Below, in pieces: positions 26,525-35,143 of a stretch of DNA of 64,000 nucleotides; the stretch's first letter is position 1; the number at the start of each line of letters is the position of its first letter. The translations under genes were made by a program, and so were the position numbers. Source of the stretch: Bifidobacteriaceae bacterium UBA2724 (GTDB taxonomy: Bacteria; Actinomycetota; Actinomycetes; Actinomycetales; Bifidobacteriaceae); assembly GCA_002353815.1 (NCBI GenBank), contig DEKK01000008.1, forward strand, positions 14,038 through 78,037, in the 5' to 3' direction. The notes below the pieces were generated by a model. That model was given only the letters and a program-made list of their open reading frames with translations. It was not told the origin of the DNA and did not search any database.

Positions 26525-29224
26525 ATGAGTGACATGGACCAGATCGACGACGGCCGTTTCGCGGCCTTCGACAACGCGGCGAAGCGCCGGTACGAGGACG
26601 AGGACGGCGACGGGTGGACGGCGCCGCCGGATGCGGCGACGGGCACGATCGTCAACTATCTGCCCGGCCCCGACGAGCGCCTCGGCGACGAGGAGATCTT
26701 CGAGCGCTTCTTCGAATGGGCGGCCGACGTCAAGCACATCGAGCCGTGGGAACACCAGCAGGAGGCGGCACTCGACCTGCTGTCGGGCGACCACGTCGTC
26801 GTCAACACGCCGACCGGCTCGGGCAAGTCCCTTATCGCCCTCGCCATGCACTTCCAGGCCATGTGCCAGGGGCGGACATCGTATTACACCGCGCCTATCA
26901 AGGCCCTCGTCAACGAGAAGTTCTTCGACCTCATGGAGGTGTTCGGCGCACGCAACGTGGGCATGGTCACCGGCGACTCGAGCATCAACCCGCATGCGCC
27001 CATCATCTGCTGCACGGCCGAGATCGTGGCCAACAAGGCGCTCGCGGAGGGGGAGCGGGCCGACATCGGCATGGTCGCCATGGACGAGTTCCACTACTAC
27101 GGCGACCCGGAGCGCGGGTGGGCCTGGCAGGTGCCGCTTCTGACGCTGCCGCGCACCCAGTTCCTGCTCATGAGCGCCACGCTGGGCGACGTGTCGCACC
27201 TGGCGCAGTCGCTGGAACGGCGCACCGGCCGCGCCGTCGACATCATCGCCGACGCGCCCCGCCCCGTGCCCCTGAGCTACGAGTACGTCGACACGCCTCT
27301 CGTCGACACGGTGTCCGACGAGCTGTCGAAGGGGCATGCACCCATCTACGTCGTGCATTTCTCGCAGGACGCGGCGCTTGAGACCGCAGAGAACCTCAGC
27401 GCCGCCGGCGTCACCACACGCGAACAGCGCGACGCCATCAAGGAGGCCATGAAGGGCACGAAGTTCACCACGGCCTTCGGCAAGATCCTGCACCGGCTGC
27501 TCACCACCGGCGTCGGCGTGCACCACGCCGGCATGCTGCCACGCTACCGCAGGCTCGTCGAGCAGCTCGCGCAACAGGGGCTCCTGCCGGTCATCTGCGG
27601 CACCGACACCCTGGGTGTCGGCATCAACGTGCCCATCCACACGGTGATCCTCACGGCGCTGGCCAAATACGACGGCACGCGCATGCGGCGCCTCAAGGCG
27701 CGCGAGTTCCACCAGATCGCCGGCCGCGCCGGACGTTCCGGCTTCGACACCGAGGGCCTTGTCATCGCCGAGGCGCCCGAATACGAGATCGAGAACAAGC
27801 GTGCGCTCGCCAAGGCGGGCAACGACCCCAAGAAACTCAAGAAAGTCAAGCGGAAGAAGGCCCCGGAGGGCTTCGTCAACTGGAGCGAGGACACGTTCCG
27901 CAAGCTCATCGACGCCCAGCCGGAGACCCTTGTGCCGCAGATGCGCATCACCCATTCCATGGTCCTCGCCGAGATCTCGCAGGGCGGCGACGCATGGCAC
28001 CGCGTGCGCAAGCTCATCGAGGACTCCGACGAAACGCCTGACAAGCAGGAACGGCTGCGCCAACGCGCCGCCGAGATCTTCCAAACCCTCATGGACTCGG
28101 GCGTGGTGGAGAAATGGGAACTCGACGACGGCACCATGGACTACACGACCACCATGGACCTGCCCGAAGGATTCGCCCTCGACCAGCCGCTGTCTCCGTT
28201 CCTTCTCGCCGCGATCGAACTGCTCGACCCCGAATCGCCGACCTACGCCCTGGACCTCATCTCGATGGTCGAGGCCACTCTCGAGGACCCCAAGCAGGTG
28301 CTCAAGGCGCAGAAACGGCAGGCGCGCGACAAGGCCATCGCCGAGATGAAGGACGAGGGAATCGACTACGAGGAACGCATGGAGCGGCTCGAGGACGTCA
28401 CGTATCCCATGCCGCTCAAGGAGCTCCTCGGCGAGGCCTTCGACCGGTACAAGAAGGACGTGCCGTGGGCCAACGACTACGAGCTGAGCCCCAAGTCCGT
28501 CGTGCGCGACATGATCGAGACCGCCTCGGACTTCACCGGGTACATCGCTCGCTACGGCATCGCGCGCAGCGAAGGCACGCTGCTGCGGTATCTGTCGGAC
28601 GCGTATCGTTCGCTGTCCCGCACGATTCCCGACGACAAGCTCAACGACGATCTGCGCGACATCATCTCGTGGCTGCGCGTCATGGTGCGATCCATCGACT
28701 CCAGCCTCGTGGACGAGTGGGAGAGCGCCGTCAGCGGGGCGCCGCGCGGAACGGGGGAGGACGCCGCCAGTTCCGCGGGTGCGGGCGCGCCGCCCGTGCC
28801 GAAGAATCAGGTGGTCTCCGACCGCCGCGGCCTGACCATGCTCGTGCGCAACGCCCTGTTCCGCCGCGTCCAGCTCATCGCGAACGACGACCCCGAGGCG
28901 CTTGGTGCGCTCGACAAGGACTGGGGCATGGGCGTGCACGCGTGGGAGGATGCGCTCGACATGTTCTACGACGCCCACGAGGGCCTCGACACCGACATGG
29001 ACGCGCGCAGCGGCAAGTACTTCATGGTCGACGACAGCGCTGAGAAAACCGGCCACGTGTGGCATGTGCGGCAGGTGCTTGCCGACTGGGAGGGCGACCA
29101 TGACTGGGCCATCGACGCCTACGTCGACCTCGATGCGACGCAGGACGGCGCCGACGTCGTCTTCGCCGACTACCAGGTGGGCCCCATCGAGCGGCTCGGG
29201 GCATTCGAATCCGCGGAACGATGA
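26525..29224 (+). CDS. DEAD/DEAH-box helicase with C-terminal DUF3516
   Basis: A roughly 899-residue superfamily 2 helicase of the actinobacterial type with a C-terminal DUF3516 region, related to the Ski2/HelY group. Motifs: Walker A NTPTGSGKSLIA (about residue 97), motif II MDEFHYY, motif III LMSATLGD, then VHHAGMLPRYRRLVEQLAQ, GTDTLGVGINVP and QIAGRAGRSGFD. The long C-terminal part is specific to the family and of unknown role. GGGAGG stands one base before ATG 26525 and ten before ATG 26534, so the second may be the true start. The gene for the methyltransferase follows after 19 bp, suggesting an operon. Likely RNA or DNA unwinding; substrate unknown. Confidence 0.9.
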   Translation: MSDMDQIDDGRFAAFDNAAKRRYEDEDGDGWTAPPDAATGTIVNYLPGPDERLGDEEIFERFFEWAADVKHIEPWEHQQEAALDLLSGDHVVVNTPTGSGKSLIALAMHFQAMCQGRTSYYTAPIKALVNEKFFDLMEVFGARNVGMVTGDSSINPHAPIICCTAEIVANKALAEGERADIGMVAMDEFHYYGDPERGWAWQVPLLTLPRTQFLLMSATLGDVSHLAQSLERRTGRAVDIIADAPRPVPLSYEYVDTPLVDTVSDELSKGHAPIYVVHFSQDAALETAENLSAAGVTTREQRDAIKEAMKGTKFTTAFGKILHRLLTTGVGVHHAGMLPRYRRLVEQLAQQGLLPVICGTDTLGVGINVPIHTVILTALAKYDGTRMRRLKAREFHQIAGRAGRSGFDTEGLVIAEAPEYEIENKRALAKAGNDPKKLKKVKRKKAPEGFVNWSEDTFRKLIDAQPETLVPQMRITHSMVLAEISQGGDAWHRVRKLIEDSDETPDKQERLRQRAAEIFQTLMDSGVVEKWELDDGTMDYTTTMDLPEGFALDQPLSPFLLAAIELLDPESPTYALDLISMVEATLEDPKQVLKAQKRQARDKAIAEMKDEGIDYEERMERLEDVTYPMPLKELLGEAFDRYKKDVPWANDYELSPKSVVRDMIETASDFTGYIARYGIARSEGTLLRYLSDAYRSLSRTIPDDKLNDDLRDIISWLRVMVRSIDSSLVDEWESAVSGAPRGTGEDAASSAGAGAPPVPKNQVVSDRRGLTMLVRNALFRRVQLIANDDPEALGALDKDWGMGVHAWEDALDMFYDAHEGLDTDMDARSGKYFMVDDSAEKTGHVWHVRQVLADWEGDHDWAIDAYVDLDATQDGADVVFADYQVGPIERLGAFESAER

Positions 29225-29243
29225 ACGTGTGAAGGAGAAGACG

Positions 29244-30032
29244 ATGTTTGGAGCGTTCCTTGGCGGCGACGAACGGGATCCCGACGTGCAGGCGAGGCGT
29301 TTCGACCGCATAGCGCGGCGGTATGACCTGGTCAACGATGTCGCGTCGATCGGCATGAGCCGCCTGTGGACCCGGGCGTTTGTCGCCGCCGTCGTTGAAT
29401 CCGCCGGAGGCTGCGAGGAGGCGCCTGGGGAACGGGCCGACCTTCCCCTCCGGGGACTGACGATCCTCGACGTGGCCTGCGGCACCGGCACCAGCAGCCG
29501 GGCGCTCGCGGACATGGGGGCCGACGTCGTGGGCTGCGACGTGTCCGAGGGGATGGTGGACGTGGCGCGTCGCCGGGAATCCGATCCCGGGGCGAGCGCC
29601 GCGCGCCGCGACGGGAATCGCAGGACCGTCCGCTATGCCATCGCCGATGCGGCGGACCTGGGGTTCGCCGACGGCCGCTTCGACGCGGTGACCTGCTGCT
29701 ATGGGCTGCGCAACATGCCGAGCCCCGTGGAGGCGTTGCGCGAGATGCGTCGCGTCGCCAGGCCCGGGGCCCCGGTTGTGACGCTGGACTTCGACATGCC
29801 GCGCGGCACGCTGCTGTCATGGGGATACCGTTTCTACAACGCGCTGGCGCTGCCTTTGATCGGCGGGTTTTTCACCGGCCATCCCTCGGACTACCGATAC
29901 CTGGCCGATAGCATCGAGCAATGGCCGGGGCGGCGCGGCGTGGCGTATATGATGCGCGTCGCGGGGCTGCGCCATCCGCAGTGCCGGCCCCTCACCAAGG
30001 GCATCGCATCGCTGAACCGCGCGTGGAAGTGA
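29244..30032 (+). CDS. UbiE/MenG-family C-methyltransferase
   Basis: A 262-residue SAM-dependent methyltransferase of the UbiE/COQ5 family. Visible parts: FDRIARRYDLVNDVASIGMSRLW (UbiE signature 1-like), SAM-binding DVACGTGTSSRALADMG, GCDVSEGMVDVAR, and CCYGLRNMPSPVEALREMRRV (matching the NxPD-like region). In respiring bacteria the family makes menaquinone from demethylmenaquinone. ATG 29244 is preceded by GAAGGAG. It is coupled to the helicase gene (19-bp gap). If the host lacks menaquinone, as bifidobacteria are generally thought to, the substrate must be something else. Confidence 0.82.
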   Translation: MFGAFLGGDERDPDVQARRFDRIARRYDLVNDVASIGMSRLWTRAFVAAVVESAGGCEEAPGERADLPLRGLTILDVACGTGTSSRALADMGADVVGCDVSEGMVDVARRRESDPGASAARRDGNRRTVRYAIADAADLGFADGRFDAVTCCYGLRNMPSPVEALREMRRVARPGAPVVTLDFDMPRGTLLSWGYRFYNALALPLIGGFFTGHPSDYRYLADSIEQWPGRRGVAYMMRVAGLRHPQCRPLTKGIASLNRAWK

Positions 30033-30108
30033 CGGGCGCGGGACCGGGGCGGCGTGTGCACATGGCCGGAGACACGCCGATAGGAATGGGGGCGGGTGGC
30101 CCGATCGC

Positions 30109-30876
30109 TTAATTCCCGTCCGGATCCGCGCCCTCGGCGGCATCGTCCTTGGCAACATCGCCCGCGGTCGTCTCGCGTTCTCCCGCAGCGCCGTCGTTGC
30201 CATCGCCGTGCTTGCCATCGTTCGTTGCACCGGCCCGGATGCCGGGGATGGCGGCGTTCTCCAATGCCTTCGTCATGTTGCCGAGCGCCAGCTTGGACAT
30301 GCTTGAGCTTATCTGGGACATGGATTTCTGCAGGGTGTCCTGCATGCCGGATTGCATGAGGTATGTCCCGATGCTTTTTGTGATTTCGCTGATTGCGTTC
30401 TGCACGTTGGCGCTGTACAGGGTGTTCGCGGCCATGGCGTTGATCGCATCGTAGGTTTTCGCGGCATCGTCGATGGTCAGCCTGCGGCGCATGGTTCCGT
30501 CGTCTTCGCCAAGCGCATCGTCCGCCGCTCCGTCCGCTCCGTCCTCCGCCTCGGAGGCATCGGCGTCCTGCAGGGCCTCGATTGCCTGCGCGGCGTTCAG
30601 GGGAATGCGCCAGCGCGGCGGAAGCGTGCTGCGCAGCATCTCGTCGATTGGGAGCTGCTCGTCGGGATGGAGCAGACGCAGGATTGCGAGGTAGAGGGTC
30701 AGACGGGGCTCCTGCTTACCGCTTTCGATGTTGTAGATCGTCTGTTTCGATACCGGAACGCCTGTCTGCTCCGTGATGGCGTTGGCGAAATCCTCCGCCG
30801 TCGCGTAGCCGGCTTCGGCACGTGCCTGGCGGATGCGATATCCCAGCGTCTGTATGTCGATGATGTTCTTCCCCAT
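30109..30876 (-). CDS. XRE-type helix-turn-helix regulator with unusual C-terminus
   Basis: A 255-residue protein. The first 70 residues are an HTH_3/XRE DNA-binding domain (LGYRIRQARAEAGYATAEDFANAI, then VSKQTIYNIESGKQEPRLTLYLAIL). The remainder is not a known effector domain as far as I can tell. It has an acidic Ala/Asp linker, then a Met/Ser-rich helical stretch (MQDTLQKSMSQISSSMSKL) and a disordered Gly/Asp-rich tail. ATG 30876 follows AAGGAAGGGACC; the frame to 30936 is an unsupported extension. It lies 76 bp behind the small-gene cassette on the same strand and may control it (inference). Confidence 0.8.
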   Translation of the reverse strand: MGKNIIDIQTLGYRIRQARAEAGYATAEDFANAITEQTGVPVSKQTIYNIESGKQEPRLTLYLAILRLLHPDEQLPIDEMLRSTLPPRWRIPLNAAQAIEALQDADASEAEDGADGAADDALGEDDGTMRRRLTIDDAAKTYDAINAMAANTLYSANVQNAISEITKSIGTYLMQSGMQDTLQKSMSQISSSMSKLALGNMTKALENAAIPGIRAGATNDGKHGDGNDGAAGERETTAGDVAKDDAAEGADPDGN

Positions 30877-30952
30877 GGTCCCTTCCTTGGCGTGGCCCCC
30901 TTGGTGTCTTTGCAAGCGTGGTGCGTTGCCCATCATGCGGTGCGGTTTCCTG

Positions 30953-31288
30953 TCAGTCGTCGATGTCTTCGAGTTCGGTGGTGGGTTGGACGATTTCGAG
31001 CTCGGGTTCGGCTTCGAAGATGGTCTTGCCGTCGAGTTCTCGGAATCCGTTGATGAAGTTCTCGAAGCACTCCTCGATCGTCGCGCCGACGTAGGTGAAC
31101 GATTTGTCGGCGACGTTGTCGGTCAGGCCGAAGGCGTGGGTTTCGAAGTGCTTCTTGGGATGTTCCTTGCTCAGGCCTTGCCTGCACCACAGTCCGCAGT
31201 CGAGGAACCATTTCTGGTCCTTGTATTGGATGGCGAGCCCCTGGAAGTGGAGGTCTTCGACGAATTCTGCGTGTGATTCGTTTTTCAT
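30953..31288 (-). CDS. Hypothetical protein of an acquired cassette
   Basis: 111 residues, not recognised. Aromatic/Cys-rich beginning (IQYKDQKWFLDCGLWCRQG), a middle with HPKKHFETHAFGLTDN and an acidic C-terminus ending in ELEDIDD. The acidic tail is suggestive of, but does not prove, an inhibitor or immunity-type protein. Its ATG (31288) overlaps the stop of the upstream gene by four bases (ATGA), so translation is coupled. Codon use and base composition are visibly AT-richer than in the surrounding core genes. Confidence 0.65.
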   Translation of the reverse strand: MKNESHAEFVEDLHFQGLAIQYKDQKWFLDCGLWCRQGLSKEHPKKHFETHAFGLTDNVADKSFTYVGATIEECFENFINGFRELDGKTIFEAEPELEIVQPTTELEDIDD

Positions 31289-31686
31289 GGCAGGTACGCT
31301 CCTTCCGGTACGTTGACGAAAAATCGCTTGTATGTGGTGTATTCCTCTTCGGTCATGAAGCGGGCTATGTCGCGGACCAGCATTCCGTCTTCTACAAAGT
31401 ATTCGTGTATGTGGAGGATGGGGCGTTTGCCCGTGCCCAGCGCCTTGTCCTCAGGGTGGTAGTCGATGTCGAATTTGGCGGTGTGGTCCTCATTGTATTC
31501 GCGGTACTGGTGGAAGGTACCGTCCGGATACAGGAGGACGTACGCGTGGCTCGAATGGTTCTCTTCGGGCAGTTTCCATTGTTTCCCGTCGATGGGCTCC
31601 AGGATCTTGATGCCGTCGATCTCGCCTACGGCATGGTATTTCTGTTCGGGCTCCTGCCCGGTGGAGTAGGTCCCCCTACCTCCCAT
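31285..31686 (-). CDS. Small GGRG-headed hypothetical protein of an acquired cassette
   Basis: 133 residues starting MGGRGTYSTGQ. The middle has the form of a beta-rich fold (YVLLYPDGTFHQYREYNEDHTAKFDIDYH), followed by RPILHIHEYFVEDG, where two His lie close together, and a final helix (TEEEYTTYKRFFVNV). The GGRG head and a late His-rich patch remind me of small proteins carried by phages and integrative elements. That is pattern memory only. ATG 31686 is preceded by AAAGGTGG; the frame further upstream to 31812 is a shadow of the DUF4417 gene. It overlaps that gene by 11 bp and its downstream neighbour by 4 bp. Function unknown. Confidence 0.65.
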   Translation of the reverse strand: MGGRGTYSTGQEPEQKYHAVGEIDGIKILEPIDGKQWKLPEENHSSHAYVLLYPDGTFHQYREYNEDHTAKFDIDYHPEDKALGTGKRPILHIHEYFVEDGMLVRDIARFMTEEEYTTYKRFFVNVPEGAYLP

Positions 31687-32317
31687 TTCGATCCACCTTT
31701 CTCGAGGCCATGGGGTCGACCTCGAATATCGTGCCTTCCATGCCATCGAACGGGGCGCCGTAGCAGATGACGGCGCATGGCTCGATGGCCTCGAGCATCG
31801 CCTTGTATCCATCCAGGAATGCCTTTTCCCTTTTTCGGCATCCGTAGGTGGCGACGGCGACGATGGATCCTTTTTCGATTCCCAGGAAGGAAACGGAATA
31901 GGAATCCCTCGATCCCCAGCTGACCGTGGGAATGACCACGAGCCCGTTCTGCTGCCAGATGGCCCCGCACGTCCGGTTCTGCTCCACGGCCGTGATCTGC
32001 CAGCACAGCGGCAGGTCTGCGTATTGCGATACGTCGGGCGTCAGCACGAAGCGATAGGGGCGCAGTTTATCGACGTATTTGTCGGGGCCCTCGACCACTG
32101 CGTGGAACCGGTCGTCGTCGATGAAGAAATGGACGCCTTTGACGCGGTTGATGAGGGTCTCCGTCTTGCTTACCGGACAGATGTCGGTGAAGCTGATGAG
32201 ATCTATTCCGTCCGGATCGATGAGCTGCTTCCTTACGAGCGGGATGCCGTAGCGGTTGTTCGTGGGCAACCGAGAGAGTTCCGCCAGTTTCCTGCGGGTG
32301 CCGCTTTTGTTCACCAT
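31676..32317 (-). CDS. DUF4417 family protein
   Basis: 213 residues resembling DUF4417, a family known mostly from phages, plasmids and integrative elements. Matching features: GVHFFIDDDRFHAVVEGPDKY, YRFVLTPDVSQYADLPLCWQI (the 'pathway to VLSPD-F' region), RTCGAIWQQNGLVVIPTVSWG, then GSIVAVATYGC and ICYGAPFDG. Role unknown. ATG 32317 is chosen because AGGAGG lies 4 bases upstream; the extension to 32350 lacks this. First gene of the three-gene cassette. The 150 bp upstream are markedly AT-rich (ATATATCACAAAATATTAAA), unlike the rest of the window, which supports foreign origin. Confidence 0.75.
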   Translation of the reverse strand: MVNKSGTRRKLAELSRLPTNNRYGIPLVRKQLIDPDGIDLISFTDICPVSKTETLINRVKGVHFFIDDDRFHAVVEGPDKYVDKLRPYRFVLTPDVSQYADLPLCWQITAVEQNRTCGAIWQQNGLVVIPTVSWGSRDSYSVSFLGIEKGSIVAVATYGCRKREKAFLDGYKAMLEAIEPCAVICYGAPFDGMEGTIFEVDPMASRKVDRNGR

Positions 32318-32440
32318 AAAACCTCCTGAGTAATTGTTGAGATTTCTCATGTTTGTTTTGGTGGGCTATTTGCCAACGGGATCAATATATCACAAAATAT
32401 TAAAATATTAATAGTTTATTCGGATTTGCTGAACTTCACA
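32318..32440 (-). promoter_or_regulatory. AT-rich presumed promoter region of the DUF4417 cassette
   Basis: The most AT-rich stretch of the window (32370-32420), with several overlapping -10-like hexamers (TATTAA, GATATA) on the minus strand. One promoter cannot be chosen. Confidence 0.35.
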
Positions 32441-32619
32441 CCAAGGTGTATCATGCGTTGCCATTCGCAAGCGTCCGTAGCTTCGGCGGGAGAAGCCGAT
32501 CAGCTGCCGTGGTGAACCAGACATGATATCGAAAGGAACGAGGAAGCCGGAAAGCAGTTAGCGGATGGAGCGACGCGGTACGTCTTTCGGTTCCCCGACG
32601 CGTTGCTATCGTGGAAGAC

Positions 32620-34077
32620 ATGCAGGATCTCTTCGATGTTTCCGATGCCGCGGACAACGTGATGACGCGGCCCCTGGCGGTGCGCATGCGACCGCGCACG
32701 CTCGACGAAGTGGTGGGGCAGGAGCAGGCCCTCGTCCCGGGGTCCCCCTTGCGGCGCGTCGCTGCGCCGGTCCACGCGGGTTCCGCCACGGCGCCCACCT
32801 CCATCATCCTGTTCGGTCCGCCCGGGGTTGGGAAGACGACGCTGGCCTACATCGCCGCGACGCAGTCCGGGCGCGCGTTCGAAGAGCTCTCCGCCGTCAC
32901 GTCGGGTGTCAAGGACGTGCGCGACGTGCTCAAACGCGCCCATGACAGGCTTGTGCTGGAAGGGCGGGAGACCGTCCTGTTCATCGACGAGGTGCACCGT
33001 TTCTCGAAATCCCAGCAGGATGCGCTGCTGCCCAGCGTCGAGAACCGTGATGTGACGTTCATTGCAGCGACCACCGAAAACCCCAGCTTCTCCGTGATAT
33101 CGCCGCTCCTGTCGCGCTCCGTCGTGGTGAAGCTCGAATCGCTGGAGCCCGATCAGATCCGCACCGTGGTTGAACGCGCCATCCATGACAAACGGGGTCT
33201 CAATGACGAGGTGAGGGTGGACGACGCGGCGATCGACGACATCGTGCGCATGTCAGGCGGAGACGCCAGGAAGGCGCTCACGGTGCTCGAAGCGGCGGCA
33301 GGCGCGGTGACGGGCGACAAGGCGCGCGAGAAAGGCGAACGCCGCAGGATCGTCACCGCGAAGACCGTCTCCTCCGTCATGGACGTGGCAACGGTGCGCT
33401 ACGACAAGGACGGCGACCAGCATTACGACGTCATCTCCGCATTCATCAAATCCATGCGCGGTTCGGACCCCGACGCCGCCATCCACTACCTGGCGCAGAT
33501 GCTGCGTGCAGGTGAGGACCCGCGCTTCATCGCCAGACGCATCATGATCGCCGCCAGCGAAGAGGTGGGCATGGCCGAGCCGCAGATCCTGCAGGTTGCC
33601 GTCGCCGCCGCGCAGGCCGTCGACATGGTGGGGATGCCCGAGGCGCGCATCATCCTCGCCGAGGCCACGATCGCCGTGGCGACAGCGCCGAAATCCAACG
33701 CCAGCTACAACGCGATCAATGATGCACTCGCGGACATCGACGCCGGGCGCATCGGCACGGTTCCGCTGTATCTGCGCAATGCGCCCACGAAACTCATGAA
33801 GCAGTGGGGCAACCACGAAGGCTATCGCTATGCGCACGATTGGCCCAATGCGGTCGCTCCGCAGGAATACATGCCCGAGGAGCTGCGCGGCACCGTGTAT
33901 TACAAGCCGACGTCTCGCGGGTACGAGCGCGAGGTGTCACGGCGCATGGATGCGATCCGACGGATACTGCACAGCGAAACGGACGGCGAGGGGACCGGAG
34001 CCCCGCGCCAGGAGGAGTCACATACGCCTCGCGACGGCGGCGCGGCGCATGCATCCCGTGCTCCTCACAACGACTAG
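32620..34077 (+). CDS. rarA: Replication-associated recombination protein A (RarA/MgsA AAA+ ATPase)
   Basis: A 485-residue AAA+ ATPase of the RarA/MgsA/WRNIP1 family that acts at stalled replication forks. Walker A GPPGVGKTTLAY (about residues 68-79), Walker B VLFIDEVHRFSKSQQDALLP, sensor 1 FIAATTENPSFSV and an arginine-finger region LLSRSVVV. The C-terminal part has the family-specific tetramerisation and MgsA domains (MRGSDPDAAIHYLAQML, EEVGMAEPQIL, IILAEATIAVATAPKSNASY). TATCGT ends 7 bases before ATG 32620 and no ribosome site exists, suggesting a leaderless message; GTG 32611 is the alternative start. The C-terminal 35 residues are disordered. Confidence 0.92.
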   Translation: MQDLFDVSDAADNVMTRPLAVRMRPRTLDEVVGQEQALVPGSPLRRVAAPVHAGSATAPTSIILFGPPGVGKTTLAYIAATQSGRAFEELSAVTSGVKDVRDVLKRAHDRLVLEGRETVLFIDEVHRFSKSQQDALLPSVENRDVTFIAATTENPSFSVISPLLSRSVVVKLESLEPDQIRTVVERAIHDKRGLNDEVRVDDAAIDDIVRMSGGDARKALTVLEAAAGAVTGDKAREKGERRRIVTAKTVSSVMDVATVRYDKDGDQHYDVISAFIKSMRGSDPDAAIHYLAQMLRAGEDPRFIARRIMIAASEEVGMAEPQILQVAVAAAQAVDMVGMPEARIILAEATIAVATAPKSNASYNAINDALADIDAGRIGTVPLYLRNAPTKLMKQWGNHEGYRYAHDWPNAVAPQEYMPEELRGTVYYKPTSRGYEREVSRRMDAIRRILHSETDGEGTGAPRQEESHTPRDGGAAHASRAPHND

Positions 34078-34138
34078 AGGGGCCAAACAGCCGAAGAGGC
34101 CGGCGCCGCGGGCTGTCCCGGGTGCGTGCGCCGGATAC

Positions 34139-34174
34139 GACAAGGGCCCGTCCTGTGGTGGATGGGCCCTTGTC
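34139..34174. terminator. Shared terminator hairpin
   Basis: A perfect 11-bp stem (GACAAGGGCCC / GGGCCCTTGTC) with a 14-nt loop between convergent rarA and the low-complexity membrane protein gene. Confidence 0.75.
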
Positions 34175-34212
34175 ACTGTCACGGTGCTGTGCCGCTCAGG
34201 AGGCGAGTGGCG

Positions 34213-34929
34213 TCAGGCGCTCATGGAACCATCGGACGAGATGACCTCATCCGAAGCGGAGGATCCCGAATCGCTGCTGGAATCCGTCGACGAATCGGAG
34301 CCGTCGTCGGTCCCGTCGTTCGAGGAGCCGCCGCTGGTGCCGTCGCCGGGCATCTGTCCGTTTCCTTGCATCTGACCATTGCCCTGCATCTGTCCGTTGC
34401 CTTGCATCTGTCCGTCAGTGGATCCGGGATCGCCATCCGAATTCGAATCGTTGCCGGATCCACTCGAATTGCCGGGACCGTTGCCGGGCATCTGACCCCT
34501 GGACGTGCCGCCGGGACCGCCGTTGGTCGTCACGGAGTCACTGTCCGACGAGCTCGTGCCGGAGAACTTGTTCATGATGGCGGCTCCTGCAATGCCGCCC
34601 ACCAGACCGCAGACCAGTGCGACGATGGTCACGATGGCGATGAGTTTGTTGCGCTCCTTCGTCATCCACGTCATCGGGGATGCGGCAGGGGTTTGCATGG
34701 GCTGTTGGGGCGGCGTGGGCTGCTGGGGCTGCGCGTAGCCGTATGGGGGCCGGGGTTCCTGCGTCGCAGGCGCGGAAAGGGGGACCTGCTCGAATCGGCG
34801 GGTGTGCTGACCGTTCTGCTCCGTGGATGCCCAGCTGGTCTGCGTCTCTTCCTCAGGGGCGCTGGCATGGGCGATGGGAGTGGTGGCCGTCGCATCGCTG
34901 GTGCCGGGGGTCGACGTATCGTTGGCCAT
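34213..34929 (-). CDS. Low-complexity membrane protein with GQMQGN repeats
   Basis: 238 residues, not assignable to a function. The Pro/Gln-rich cytosolic N-terminus (about 90 residues, PYGYAQPQQPTPPQQPMQ) precedes one membrane helix (KLIAIVTIVALVCGLVGGIAG). The external part is Gly/Ser/Asn/Asp-rich, with five tandem hexapeptides of the form GQM(Q/P)G(N/D) and an acidic Ser-rich tail. ATG 34929 follows AAAGGAAC. The layout, a Pro-rich inside, a single helix and a disordered outside, resembles accessory cell-envelope proteins, but no domain is recognised. The gene is convergent with rarA and divergent from nadE. Confidence 0.75.
   Translation of the reverse strand: MANDTSTPGTSDATATTPIAHASAPEEETQTSWASTEQNGQHTRRFEQVPLSAPATQEPRPPYGYAQPQQPTPPQQPMQTPAASPMTWMTKERNKLIAIVTIVALVCGLVGGIAGAAIMNKFSGTSSSDSDSVTTNGGPGGTSRGQMPGNGPGNSSGSGNDSNSDGDPGSTDGQMQGNGQMQGNGQMQGNGQMPGDGTSGGSSNDGTDDGSDSSTDSSSDSGSSASDEVISSDGSMSA
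34351..34415 (-). repeat. 18-bp tandem repeats inside a coding region
   Basis: About 3.6 copies of an 18-bp unit (CATCTGTCCGTTGCCTTG with a few changes) encoding the GQMQGN hexapeptides. Copy number could vary by slippage without changing frame. Confidence 0.8.
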
Positions 34930-35143
34930 CTTTGTTCCTTTCATGAGGTGGGTGATGACCATCATGCGTCGCCGGCCATGGAGCAAGCTTCTTCGAAACT
35001 CGATGTTGTCTGGGAATTGCTCGATGGAATTCTCAAGAGAACAGAACGTCCGCTGCATGCCCCTGCCGCGACGCAGCGTGATGCGCGGCGGGTCGTCGGC
35101 GCGCGGCATCCGGTCATGCACGTCCCGGGGCTACGATAAAGCT

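Noticed and set aside
30931..32462. ATCATGCG-TGC matches on both sides of the DUF4417 cassette as att sites
   Set aside because: Only about 11 bases with a mismatch; similar ATCATGCG words occur elsewhere (for example 26414), so chance is likely.
34351..34415. CRISPR-like short repeats
   Set aside because: Repeats are directly tandem with no spacers and encode protein hexapeptides.
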